NCBI RefSeq assembly: GCF_900107015.1 | Contig: NZ_FNOI01000001.1 | Location: 436,501 to 500,500 of the forward strand | DNA length: 64,000 bases | From: Litoreibacter albidus | Lineage (GTDB): Bacteria > Pseudomonadota > Alphaproteobacteria > Rhodobacterales > Rhodobacteraceae | Direction: 5' to 3' | Part shown: piece after piece, positions 34,716 through 43,022 of the stretch | Numbering within the stretch: the first letter of the stretch is position 1 | Layout of the letters: every line of letters starts with the position of its first letter | Made by a program: the position numbers and the translations under genes | Notes under the pieces: generated by a model | Databases searched by the model: none | Told to the model about the DNA's origin: nothing | The model's input: the letters and a program-made list of their open reading frames with translations, nothing else

Positions 34716-35510
34716 ATGTTGCGTGGCGGGCATTTAGCGCTTGGTATTACCGTAGGTGTGCTTGGTACCATCTTGGTCTTCTTTTTATTGGAGATGTTTT
34801 CCAGTATTTTGCCTTCAGGTAACGAGTATTGGGCGGCTTTGATCGGTGCCTTGTCCGGTGGAGCCTTTTCAATGCTAGCGCTTACTTTAGAGCACCAGCA
34901 CAATCGAGCCGAGATAGAACGGCTTGAGAGGCTGAAAAATTTGACTCACGCGTACAGTTTGTTTGAGCACTTGGGAGAAATTGTTTCGAACGTGGGATTT
35001 CTTCGTAACCATATAAATATTTGCTTAGAGGACGCCACGAATAGGGGAGTGCCGTTTCCGATTTTTGCGGTGTTGCCGATTGCTGGGACGTTTGAACGAA
35101 CTAGAGTTCCTCACGAAGCAAAGAGTTTTTTGATTTCTCAAGGGCAGTCAGAGCTGTACAACTTAATTGGGAACCTAGATTTGCAAGCTAGCGGTGAGTT
35201 TGATGCATTCGAGCGCAGCCAACTCGATCGCGCCAGGGTTCTCGAGTTGGCCAAGTTGTTGCGAAACAAAGCTGGCGATTGGGCCATCGAAGTATCTCCG
35301 GAGAATGAGGAGGAGGTCTCAGGTAGGGCGTTTTTTCTAAGCGAGCAGATTGAAAGGCAATCGAAGCAATTGGAGGCGCTTTTAAAACAAAGTTTGAAAG
35401 CACTACATGGGGCCGTAAGTGTCATTCGTTCCAGTGGTAACTCTGAATTCGGATTCGCTATCAAAGATGAATACATACAAGAATTTGGCAAAAACATTGA
35501 GGAATGGTAG
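34716..35510 (+). CDS. Orphan membrane-anchored coiled-coil protein
   Basis: 264 residues not recognised as any family. Two N-terminal membrane helices (LALGITVGVLGTILVFFLL; YWAALIGALSGGAFSMLAL) are followed by a charged, helical, probably coiled-coil region (EHQHNRAEIERLERLKNLTHAY) and a long cytoplasmic domain with further helices (SEQIERQSKQLEALLKQS). Codon use and base composition are clearly AT-richer than the neighbours, suggesting horizontal transfer. It lies 39 bases after thyX. A perfect hairpin follows its stop. Confidence 0.7.
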   Translation: MLRGGHLALGITVGVLGTILVFFLLEMFSSILPSGNEYWAALIGALSGGAFSMLALTLEHQHNRAEIERLERLKNLTHAYSLFEHLGEIVSNVGFLRNHINICLEDATNRGVPFPIFAVLPIAGTFERTRVPHEAKSFLISQGQSELYNLIGNLDLQASGEFDAFERSQLDRARVLELAKLLRNKAGDWAIEVSPENEEEVSGRAFFLSEQIERQSKQLEALLKQSLKALHGAVSVIRSSGNSEFGFAIKDEYIQEFGKNIEEW

Positions 35511-35535
35511 CAAACCGTAGTAGGTAACTGACCAA

Positions 35536-35554
35536 GCACGATCAAAGATCGTGC
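35536..35554 (+). terminator. Perfect hairpin downstream of the orphan membrane protein
   Basis: GCACGATC (35536-35543) and GATCGTGC (35547-35554) pair over an AAA loop, 25 bases past the stop codon. No T-run follows; it may be a stabilising hairpin or a weak terminator. Confidence 0.4.
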
Positions 35555-35652
35555 CGCTCCCACCCATCAGGTCGGGCGCTGCCGTTTTGATAGGTTCGGA
35601 ACTTCACTTGTCCGAAACTTACCGTACGCTTTACAGACAGCAAAAATCCAAC

Positions 35653-35680
35653 AAAAAAGCCCGCCAGAATAGGCGGGCCT
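35653..35680 (-). terminator. Rho-independent terminator of the cold-shock gene
   Basis: GCCCGCC (35659-35665) and GGCGGGC (35672-35678) pair over a six-base loop; on the minus strand the stem runs into TTTTTTG. It lies 28 bases past the csp stop. Confidence 0.85.
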
Positions 35681-35705
35681 TCATCTTTTCTTAACAGCTT
35701 AGGGC

Positions 35706-35915
35706 TTAATCCAGCGCAACCAGATCGCCAGCCGACGCGCGGCCGTCGCGGCCTTCGATCATCTCGTACTGGATTTTCTGGTCGTCGCGCAGGCCGGTCA
35801 GACCAGCGCGCTCAACGGCGGAAATGTGGACGAAGACGTCCTTGCCGCCATCGTCAGGTGCGATAAAGCCGAAGCCTTTGGTGGTGTTGAACCATTTTAC
35901 GGTGCCAGTGGCCAT
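35706..35915 (-). CDS. Cold-shock domain protein
   Basis: 69 residues, a single OB-fold cold-shock domain binding single-stranded RNA and DNA. The RNP-1 motif KGFGFI and RNP-2 DVFVHIS are intact, and the N terminus MATGTVKWFNTTKG is canonical. AAGGAGA lies at good spacing. Just upstream of the ribosome binding site the leader can fold a GC-rich hairpin (35936-35955), a possible thermosensitive element. A strong terminator follows. The particular paralogue (CspA, CspG and so on) cannot be named. Confidence 0.95.
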   Translation of the reverse strand: MATGTVKWFNTTKGFGFIAPDDGGKDVFVHISAVERAGLTGLRDDQKIQYEMIEGRDGRASAGDLVALD

Positions 35916-36201
35916 TCCGTGTCTCCTTCTAGTCTCCGCCCGCGTTATGCGGCGGGGTGGTGCAGCAGTGTCTTCAAGTTAGGCGTGTGCATCCGTAGAA
36001 GTAGGCCGAAACGTAAAGTCTGTCTCACAAACAATAGATTAGGCGTGCTGTTTGAAACTTCAATGACAGAAATTAGGCACCCTGATTTCGGCGGGGTTAC
36101 GTATAGTAAGCCCTTGATCCCCAAGCATTTCGCATCGGCGTTTTCTGGACAATTTTTGTGACAAACCCCATAAAACGAAAGGAATCAGAAGGGAAAACCG
36201 C

Positions 36202-36510
36202 ATGAAACTCTATGGTATCAAGGCCTGTGACACCTGCCGCAAGGCGCTGAAAGCCCTGCCGGATGCGGCGTTTGTCGACGTGCGGGCGACCCCGTTGGAG
36301 CGCGCCGAACTGGCCCGTTTTCTGGACGCATTCGGGAGCGATCTGGTCAACACCCGCTCCACCACATGGCGCGGCATGTCGGAGGCGGAGCGCGCCGCCG
36401 ACCCGCTGGATCAGCTATTGGCGCACCCCACATTGATGAAGCGCCCCGTGATCGACAACGGGACGCTTTATCTAGGCTGGGGCAAGGACGTGCAGGCCGC
36501 CCTTACTTAA
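36202..36510 (+). CDS. ArsC/Spx/MgsR-family thioredoxin-fold protein
   Basis: 102 residues, thioredoxin-like fold of the ArsC family. KACDTCRKALKAL near the N terminus keeps a C-x2-C pair, as in Spx and YffB, rather than a single arsenate-reductase cysteine. LMKRPVIDNGTLYLGWGK is the typical C-terminal segment. YffB-like forms bind glutathione; no arsenic genes surround it, so arsenate reduction is unlikely. The stop lies in an 11-bp tandem repeat next to the convergent thrS stop. Confidence 0.85.
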   Translation: MKLYGIKACDTCRKALKALPDAAFVDVRATPLERAELARFLDAFGSDLVNTRSTTWRGMSEAERAADPLDQLLAHPTLMKRPVIDNGTLYLGWGKDVQAALT

Positions 36511-36524
36511 GATTTACTTAAGAT
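36503..36524. repeat. 11-bp perfect tandem repeat
   Basis: TTACTTAAGAT occurs at 36503-36513 and 36514-36524. It contains the stop of the ArsC-like gene (36508-36510) and the stop of the convergent thrS (36514-36516), so one duplication may have shaped both C termini. Confidence 0.9.
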
Positions 36525-38460
36525 CAGGTGGGCAGGCGTCTGCCTTAAGGTCCGCGATCAGCGCCTCCGTCTCCACGACGGAGGTGTGCTTTTCGCCCAA
36601 ACGGCGCAGCGTAACGGTGCCGTCCTCAACCTCTTTTTTGCCGACCGCAAGGATCACGGGAACCTTGCCGACCGAATGCTCGCGCACCTTGTAGTTGATC
36701 TTCTCGTTGCGGGTGTCAGCCTCCGCACGGATGCCAGCGGCGCGCAGTTTCTCAACTGTTTCAATCACATACTCGTTTGCGTCCGAGATGATAGACGCCA
36801 CAACCACCTGACGCGGTGCCAGCCAGAACGGCAGCTTACCGGAATGCTCTTCGATCAAAATCCCGATGAACCGCTCGAAAGAGCCGAGCGTTGCGCGGTG
36901 CAGCATGACAGGGCGGTGCTTGTTGCCATCCTCGCCGATGTAGGTCGCGTCAAGGCGCTCAGGCAGCACGAAGTCGACTTGGTGCGTGCCGCACTGCCAG
37001 TCACGACCGATGGCGTCTGTTAACACAAATTCAAGCTTTGGCCCGTAGAAGGCACCCTCACCGGGGTTCAGCTCCGGCTCAATCCCCGCCGCACGTGTGG
37101 CGGACAAAAGGGCGGCCTCCGCCTTGTCCCAAACCTCGTCCGACCCCGCGCGGGTGTCCGGGCGATCAGAAAATTTAACGCTAAAGTTTTCAAAGCCGAG
37201 GTCTTTGTAAACAGTCGACAGGAAGTCGATGAATACGGCGGTTTCCGCTTCGATCTGGTCCTCGCGGCAGAAGATGTGGCCATCATCCTGTGTGAACCCA
37301 CGGACCCGCATGATGCCGTGCAACGCGCCGGATGGCTCATAACGCGCGCAGGACCCGAATTCGGCCATACGAAGGGGCAAGTCGCGGTAGGATTTCAATC
37401 CGTGGTTGTAGACCTGCACGTGGCATGGGCAGTTCATTGGCTTCAGCGCGTTGACGGATTTCTCGCGGGCATGGTCTTCGTCCACTTCGACGACGAACAT
37501 GTTCTCTTGGTATTTCTCCCAGTGACCGGAGGCTTCCCAGAGCTTGCGGTCAACGACTTGAGGCGTGTTTACCTCTACATAGCCACCTTTACGCTGCATG
37601 CGGCGCATGTAGTCTTGCAGCTCTGTGTAGATGGTCCAACCGTTGGGGTGCCAAAACACTTGGCCAGGGGCCTCTTCCTGCATGTGGTACAGGTCCATCT
37701 CGCGGCCAAGTTTCCGGTGGTCACGCTTCTCGGCTTCCTCAAGGAAGTGCAGGTATTCCTTGAGCTTTTCTTTGTTCTGAAACGCCACACCGTAGATGCG
37801 TTGCAACATCGCACGGTCGCTATCACCGCGCCAGTAGGCGCCGGCGACGGACATCAGTTTGAACGCATCGGCTGGTACTTGGCCGGTGTGTTGCAGGTGC
37901 GGCCCGCGGCACAAGTCCTGCCAGTCGCCATGCCAATACATGCGCAGCGGCTCGTCGCCAGGAATGCTTTCGATGAGTTCGACTTTATACGGCTCACCGT
38001 TGTCTTCATAAAACTTCACCGCGCGTGGCCGGTCCCAAATTTCAGTGCGAACGGGATCGCGCAGGTTGATGATTTCCTTCATCTTCTTTTCGATCGCGCC
38101 GAGGTCTTCTGATGAGAACGGCTCCGCGCGGTCGAAATCGTAGTACCAACCGTTGTCGATCACTGGACCGATGGTCACTTTGACGTCTGGCCACAGAGCC
38201 TGCACCGCGCGCGCCATGATGTGCGCCAGGTCGTGGCGGATAAGCTCCAGCGCGGGGGCTTCGTCTTTCATGGTGTTAATGGCGATTTGCGCATCGGCCT
38301 CAATCGGCCAAGCCATGTCGTAGTGTTCGCCATTCACAGTGGCAGAAATGGCCTTCTTGGCAAGCGATGACGCGATGGACGCTGCGACTTCGGCGGCGGT
38401 GACGCCTGCATCATAGTCGCGCGAATTGCCGTCAGGAAAAGTGAGGGAGATTGAGGCCAT
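36514..38460 (-). CDS. thrS: Threonyl-tRNA synthetase
   Basis: 648 residues, class II synthetase. Domains: TGS domain at the N terminus (residues 1-60), second additional editing domain ([34 protein letters not shown] region), catalytic core with zinc ligand Cys in [12 protein letters not shown], motif 2 ([22 protein letters not shown] in outline) and motif 3 ([20 protein letters not shown]), then the anticodon-binding domain. Start ATG 38458-38460 gives the standard N terminus [11 protein letters not shown]. Confidence 0.97.
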   Translation of the reverse strand: MASISLTFPDGNSRDYDAGVTAAEVAASIASSLAKKAISATVNGEHYDMAWPIEADAQIAINTMKDEAPALELIRHDLAHIMARAVQALWPDVKVTIGPVIDNGWYYDFDRAEPFSSEDLGAIEKKMKEIINLRDPVRTEIWDRPRAVKFYEDNGEPYKVELIESIPGDEPLRMYWHGDWQDLCRGPHLQHTGQVPADAFKLMSVAGAYWRGDSDRAMLQRIYGVAFQNKEKLKEYLHFLEEAEKRDHRKLGREMDLYHMQEEAPGQVFWHPNGWTIYTELQDYMRRMQRKGGYVEVNTPQVVDRKLWEASGHWEKYQENMFVVEVDEDHAREKSVNALKPMNCPCHVQVYNHGLKSYRDLPLRMAEFGSCARYEPSGALHGIMRVRGFTQDDGHIFCREDQIEAETAVFIDFLSTVYKDLGFENFSVKFSDRPDTRAGSDEVWDKAEAALLSATRAAGIEPELNPGEGAFYGPKLEFVLTDAIGRDWQCGTHQVDFVLPERLDATYIGEDGNKHRPVMLHRATLGSFERFIGILIEEHSGKLPFWLAPRQVVVASIISDANEYVIETVEKLRAAGIRAEADTRNEKINYKVREHSVGKVPVILAVGKKEVEDGTVTLRRLGEKHTSVVETEALIADLKADACPPDLK

Positions 38461-38692
38461 GTGTTTGGCTCCTCGTCAGTTTGGCGCCCACGGAACGCCC
38501 GGTTGCGGGTTATGTGTGTGGCTTAAATGGCGGGGTCGTGCGCGAAGGTCAAGCGGGGATGCGACTGGGCGGTCTTTCATAGCAGCGGGTGCGGGTTTTT
38601 GAGCCACGCTCGGGCGGTAGATCATGTCGTGTCATGGTTGCACCTTCCGCACCAATCGCTAGCTTACCAGACATTACAATTTGGGAGGCGAT

Positions 38693-39433
38693 ATGCCCGA
38701 TTACCTTGAAACCAGCACGGGACGCCGCATTGCCTATCACCGTAACGCGGGGGAGGGGCCCGGTGTCGTGTTTTTGGGCGGCTTCAAGTCGGACATGAAG
38801 GGCACCAAGGCCATTCACCTAGAAGCGTGGGCGAAAGCGCAGGGGCGCGCGTTCTTGCGCTTCGACTACTCCGGCCACGGTCAGTCTTCAGGGCTTTTCA
38901 CCGACGGGGCGATCAGCGATTGGGCGCAGGATGCGCGTGATGCAATCGAGGGGCTGACGGAAGGCCCACAAGTGCTCGTCGGCTCGTCCATGGGGGGGTG
39001 GATTTCGCTGCTGATGGCGAAGCGCATTCCTGAACGCATCGCCGGACTGGTTACCATCGCCGCCGCGCCGGATTTCACCGAGGACAGCATGTGGGCGGGC
39101 TTCAGTGAGACACAAAAGCAAGAGCTAGCGGCAGGGCAGGTGGCGTTGCCGTCTGACTACGGGGACCCCTACATTATCACCAAACGCCTTATAGAGGACG
39201 GGCGGGACAATCTGGTTCTTCGCACGCCGCTTCGCTTGCCATTTCCCGTGCGCTTCTTGCAAGGTACCGCAGATGCTGACGTCGATATGGCCGTCGCGCT
39301 GCGGTTGCTGGCACATGCTGAGGGGCACGATATGCGGTTGGCGTTGCTTAAAGGCGGGGATCACCGGTTCTCCGACGGTCCGGCATTAAGCATGATCGAG
39401 GGCGCGCTTTCTGACGTCCTCACTGCGATCTGA
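38693..39433 (+). CDS. Alpha/beta hydrolase (ABHD10-like esterase)
   Basis: 246 residues, cytoplasmic alpha/beta hydrolase. The oxyanion segment is VVFLGGFKSDMKG, the strand after it FDYSGHGQSSG, and the nucleophile elbow GSSMGGW, with Ser in G-x-S-x-G. The late DHRFSD supplies the His. This arrangement matches the ABHD10/palmitoyl-thioesterase-like group. GGGAGG precedes the ATG. The stop overlaps the next hydrolase's start by one base (TGATG). Confidence 0.85.
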   Translation: MPDYLETSTGRRIAYHRNAGEGPGVVFLGGFKSDMKGTKAIHLEAWAKAQGRAFLRFDYSGHGQSSGLFTDGAISDWAQDARDAIEGLTEGPQVLVGSSMGGWISLLMAKRIPERIAGLVTIAAAPDFTEDSMWAGFSETQKQELAAGQVALPSDYGDPYIITKRLIEDGRDNLVLRTPLRLPFPVRFLQGTADADVDMAVALRLLAHAEGHDMRLALLKGGDHRFSDGPALSMIEGALSDVLTAI

Positions 39434-40413
39434 TGCAGCGCTTCGGACAGTGGTTGGGCCGCATTCTGCTGGGCTTGCTCGTCATCGGGGTGGCGATCTA
39501 TTTGTTCGTCCCCGCAGAACCTGTGGACACCGAAATAACGTTTCAAGAAAGTAGTTTGGGTGATGACCTTGACGCGTACTTAGCCAAATCCGAGGCGAAG
39601 TTTGATGACATCACCGAGGGCGTTGAAAAGCGGATCGTCTGGGCCGGTGAGGTAGGGGCGCAGACACCGGTTAGCATTGTCTACGTGCACGGGTTTTCCG
39701 CGACGTCTGAGGAAATCAGACCAGTGCCGGACAAGCTCGCGGCCCAGCTCGGGGCCAATTTGTTCTACACACGCCTCAAAGGGCACGGGCGCGGGGCGTT
39801 GGCGATGGCCGAACCCGTTGCTGGCGACTGGCTGGAGGACGTGGCGGAAGCCTTGGCGATTGGGCGACGGCTGGGGCAGGACGTGATCGTGATTGCTACA
39901 TCGACGGGGGGCACCGCTGCGGCAATCGCCGCGACTGATCCGTTGCTGATGGAACGGGTAAAAGGCGTTGTGATGGTGTCGCCAAACTTCCGCGTCCGCT
40001 CCCCGATGTCGGTGATGTTGGAATGGCCGCTGGCCCGTAGCTGGACGGCGCTCGTTGCCGGAGCAGAGCGCAGCTTCGCGCCTATAAACGACGATCATGG
40101 GAAATACTGGACCACGCTTTACCCGACCACCGCACTCATCCCGATGGCGGCCTTGGTCAAGCATGCCCGCGACGCGGATTACTCCAAGGTGACGACACCC
40201 GCGCTGTTCTTGTTCTCTGATAGTGATGGCGTCGTTTCGGCTGAGACAACCCGCGCGGTTTCCACGAAGTGGGGCGGACCGGTTACCCTAAGTCCGCGCG
40301 AACTGGCGGAGGGCGATGATCCGTTCAACCACGTTATCGCAGGTGATATCCTGAGCCCGAACCAAACCGAAGAGACTGTTGCGGTGATGAAAGCCTGGAT
40401 TGAGGAGATTTAG
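39433..40413 (+). CDS. Membrane-anchored alpha/beta hydrolase
   Basis: 326 residues with an N-terminal membrane helix (ILLGLLVIGVAIYLFV), then an alpha/beta hydrolase domain: VYVHGFSATSEEIRP, RLKGHGRGALAMAEP, and a degenerate elbow ATSTGGTAAA with Ser in T-x-S-x-G context (ATSTGG). The catalytic His may be in DDPFNHVIAGD. It resembles monoacylglycerol-lipase-like or carboxylesterase proteins. The anchor suggests a periplasm-facing lipase; topology is not certain. Confidence 0.8.
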   Translation: MQRFGQWLGRILLGLLVIGVAIYLFVPAEPVDTEITFQESSLGDDLDAYLAKSEAKFDDITEGVEKRIVWAGEVGAQTPVSIVYVHGFSATSEEIRPVPDKLAAQLGANLFYTRLKGHGRGALAMAEPVAGDWLEDVAEALAIGRRLGQDVIVIATSTGGTAAAIAATDPLLMERVKGVVMVSPNFRVRSPMSVMLEWPLARSWTALVAGAERSFAPINDDHGKYWTTLYPTTALIPMAALVKHARDADYSKVTTPALFLFSDSDGVVSAETTRAVSTKWGGPVTLSPRELAEGDDPFNHVIAGDILSPNQTEETVAVMKAWIEEI

Positions 40414-40416
40414 ATT

Positions 40417-40857
40417 ATGGAACAACGCATTTCGCTGATCACGCTTGGCGTGGAAGATATGGAGCGCGCCGCGTCTTTCTACGAGGGGCTTGGGTGGGCC
40501 CGCACTGATAGTCCCGATGGGGTCATTGCCTTTGATATGGTGGGGCAGACACTTGGGCTTTACCCGAAATCTGGCCTTGCTGCAGAACTGGGCATCGACG
40601 AGAGCAGCATCGGCGGGTTTTCCGGCGTCGCGCTGGCACATAACGTGCGTGCGAAAGAAGACGTGGCCAAAGTGTTGGCCAAGGTTGAAGCCCTTGGCGG
40701 GAAGATTTTGAAGCCAGCGCAGGATGTATTCTGGGGCGGACACCACGGGTACTTTGCCGATCTGGATGGTCATGTTTTCGAGGTTGCCCACAACCCGTTT
40801 TCCCCACTTCGCGATGGGGACGGGGCGTTTCGTTGGAACGGATACGGTGCGCCGTAA
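40417..40857 (+). CDS. VOC-family (glyoxalase/bleomycin-resistance-like) protein
   Basis: 146 residues: RISLITLGVEDMERAASFYEGLGW start and GGHHGYFADLDGHVFEVAHNPF end, the repeat-like VOC fold with probable metal ligands. GAGGAG lies just before the ATG in the end of the previous gene. Substrate unknown; a short-range neighbour of hydrolases. Confidence 0.88.
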   Translation: MEQRISLITLGVEDMERAASFYEGLGWARTDSPDGVIAFDMVGQTLGLYPKSGLAAELGIDESSIGGFSGVALAHNVRAKEDVAKVLAKVEALGGKILKPAQDVFWGGHHGYFADLDGHVFEVAHNPFSPLRDGDGAFRWNGYGAP

Positions 40858-40867
40858 GCCTACCTCC

Positions 40868-41509
40868 ATGTGGTCGTTGGAAACCTTGGGCCGCGAGCGA
40901 TTGTCCAAATACTTCTTCATGCGGGAATTTCTGTACTCCGAGATCGGCAATTTTCATGCACGCCAGAACATTCCCGACGATGTTGAGTTGACATTAAAAG
41001 TTGGTCGCGCGTTCTGCACGGAATTGCTGGATCCGCTGCACGAAACTTTCGGCTGCGTTACCGTGCGGTCCGGCTATCGCTCTGCCGCGCTTAACCGTTA
41101 CGGCAATGAGAACAAATTGAACTGCGCGCGCAATGATCATCCGGGCGAGTGCCATATCTGGGACCGCTCGGTTGACGCACCGATTGGGGGCGCGACCATT
41201 GTGATCCCGTGGTTTGCCGACCAATACGCGCAAGGCCGTGACTGGCGCGATTTAGCCTATTGGATACATGACCATTTACCTTATTCGGAGCAGTGGTATT
41301 TTCCAAAACTTGCGGCATTCAACCTAACTTGGGAGCCGCACCCGCGCCGAACGATCTCCAGCTATATCGCGCCGCGCGGGAAATTATTGGCCGCGGGGCA
41401 AGAGCCGGAGGAAGACCGCGCGACCCGCGCCGCTAGATACATGGATTTTCCGCGCTTTCGCGGTTTGACCCAGCCCGCCATGCCCAAAACCTGGACAGGA
41501 GCCTCCTAA
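40868..41509 (+). CDS. Peptidase M15-like (D-Ala-D-Ala carboxypeptidase fold) protein
   Basis: 213 residues. VRSGYRSAALNRYGNENKLNCARNDHPGECHIWDRSVDAP resembles the SxHxxGxAxD zinc site region of M15 peptidases, but the usual H-x-x-G-x-A-x-D order is replaced by HIWDRSVDAP, so activity is unsure. There is no signal peptide. ATG 40868 was chosen for compactness; upstream in-frame ATGs overlap the VOC gene. It abuts the SDR gene, with no gap. Confidence 0.55.
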   Translation: MWSLETLGRERLSKYFFMREFLYSEIGNFHARQNIPDDVELTLKVGRAFCTELLDPLHETFGCVTVRSGYRSAALNRYGNENKLNCARNDHPGECHIWDRSVDAPIGGATIVIPWFADQYAQGRDWRDLAYWIHDHLPYSEQWYFPKLAAFNLTWEPHPRRTISSYIAPRGKLLAAGQEPEEDRATRAARYMDFPRFRGLTQPAMPKTWTGAS

Positions 41510-42271
41510 ATGGCACTACCTAAAACCCCTTCCTTCCGGCTTGACGGAAAACGCGCATTTGTCCCTGGCGGGTCACGTGGTATCGGGCTTGGCTGCGCGG
41601 TGGCGCTTGCGGAGGCGGGCGCGGACGTCGTGATTGCCGCCCGCAGCGCGGATCAGGTCGCGGACAGTGTGGCGCAGATGCAGGCCGTAGGCCTCTCTGC
41701 AAGCGGGTTATCGCTGGATGTGACGGACTTGGCCGCAGTTGAGGCCGCGTTCAACGATCACGGCCCGTTCGACATCTTGTGCAACTCGGCGGGGTTGGCA
41801 CGTCACACGCCTGCCAGCGAAACGATGCCCGATGATTTTGACGCCGTGGTCTCGATCAACATGAAGGCCGCGTACTTTATGGCGCAGCAAGCCGCGGCGC
41901 AAATGCGGGGGCGTGGTGGTGGCTCCATCATCCAGATTTCCAGCCAGATGGGCCATGTCGGCGGGCAGGAGCGTGCTGTCTATTGCGGGAGCAAGCATGC
42001 GGTGGAGGGATTTAACAAAGCGATGGCGATAGAGTGGGGCCCCGACAATATCCGCGTCAATTCGATCTGTCCGACGTTCATTCTGACCCCCCTGACGGAG
42101 ACCACATTCGCGGACCCTGAGAAGCGCGCGTGGATTGACGACAAGATAAAGCTGCCGCGTGTCGGCATGGTCGAAGACATTATGGGCGCGGCAGTCTATC
42201 TCGCCTCCGACGCCTCCGCCTTGGTGACGGGCACGTCTATACTGGTCGACGGCGGCTGGACCGCAGGTTAA
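41510..42271 (+). CDS. Short-chain dehydrogenase/reductase
   Basis: 253 residues, classical SDR. The cofactor motif is FVPGGSRGIG (18-26), where the usual Thr is a Pro. DILCNSAGLAR holds the NNAG-like element with one change (NSAG). The catalytic tetrad is Asn117, Ser144, Tyr158 and Lys162 (YCGSK). VTGTSILVDGGWTAG ends it. Substrate unknown. Starts immediately after the preceding stop, with AGGAG before it. Confidence 0.93.
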   Translation: MALPKTPSFRLDGKRAFVPGGSRGIGLGCAVALAEAGADVVIAARSADQVADSVAQMQAVGLSASGLSLDVTDLAAVEAAFNDHGPFDILCNSAGLARHTPASETMPDDFDAVVSINMKAAYFMAQQAAAQMRGRGGGSIIQISSQMGHVGGQERAVYCGSKHAVEGFNKAMAIEWGPDNIRVNSICPTFILTPLTETTFADPEKRAWIDDKIKLPRVGMVEDIMGAAVYLASDASALVTGTSILVDGGWTAG

Positions 42272-42326
42272 GACGTTCGCGACCGATCACCGCCTGCGCG
42301 CCTTTTATTTTACAAGGAAATCCCCA

Positions 42327-43022
42327 ATGCCAGAGCCTCTCGTCCTCCTGCCAGGCATGATGTGCGATGCACGCCTTTACGGCCCCCAAATCAAAACACT
42401 TGGCCGCGACCGCGCTATTCACGTAGCGCCTATTCAGGCGCAAGACACGGTGGAGGCTATGGCGACGGAGGTGCTGGCCAATGCACCAGCGACCTTCGCA
42501 CTGGCGGGCCTGTCGATGGGCGGGATCGTCGCGATGGAGGTTGTGCGTCGCGCGCCGACCCGCGTGACGCGGTTGGCGCTTATGGACACGAACGCGCTGA
42601 GCGAAACACCGGCCTATGCCGCCTCACGGGAGCCTCAGATTGCGCGAGTGATGGCTGGGTCACTTGTGGAGGTGATGCGCGAGGACATGAAACCCGACTA
42701 TCTGGCCCCTGGGGCAGGGCGTCAGGCGGTTCTTGATCTGGTGATGGACATGGCGCTGGAGATGGGCGAGGGCGTTTATCTGCGCCAATCCCGTGCTTTG
42801 CAACGCCGTCCTGACCAGCAAAACGTGTTGCGGAAATTGAAAATTCCGACGCTTATTTTATGTGGGGAATATGATCGTCTTTGCCCCGTGTCGCGCCACC
42901 AGTTCATGGCGGATTTGATCCACGGGGCAGAGCTGTGCATCGTGCCAGACGCAGGCCATTTGCCAACGTTGGAGCAGCCTGAGGCGGTCAATGCCGCACT
43001 CAAGCGGTGGCTTTCGGCTTAG
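42327..43022 (+). CDS. Alpha/beta hydrolase
   Basis: 231 residues. LVLLPGMMCDARLY is the oxyanion start, AGLSMGGIVAMEV the nucleophile elbow with Ser in G-x-S-x-G, LILCGEYDRLCP the Asp and VPDAGHLPTLEQP the His. It resembles the homoserine-acetyltransferase/MhpC group; substrate open. ACAAGGA precedes the ATG. It is convergent with phaZ, overlapping it by four bases, and may function near PHA metabolism, but that is only from position. Confidence 0.9.
   Translation: MPEPLVLLPGMMCDARLYGPQIKTLGRDRAIHVAPIQAQDTVEAMATEVLANAPATFALAGLSMGGIVAMEVVRRAPTRVTRLALMDTNALSETPAYAASREPQIARVMAGSLVEVMREDMKPDYLAPGAGRQAVLDLVMDMALEMGEGVYLRQSRALQRRPDQQNVLRKLKIPTLILCGEYDRLCPVSRHQFMADLIHGAELCIVPDAGHLPTLEQPEAVNAALKRWLSA

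Noticed and set aside
36202-36510. Arsenate reductase
   Set aside because: A C-x2-C pair and the absence of arsenic resistance genes favour an Spx/YffB-like thioredoxin-fold protein.
37276-38112. Plus-strand open frame opposite thrS
   Set aside because: Antisense shadow without ribosome binding site or family match.
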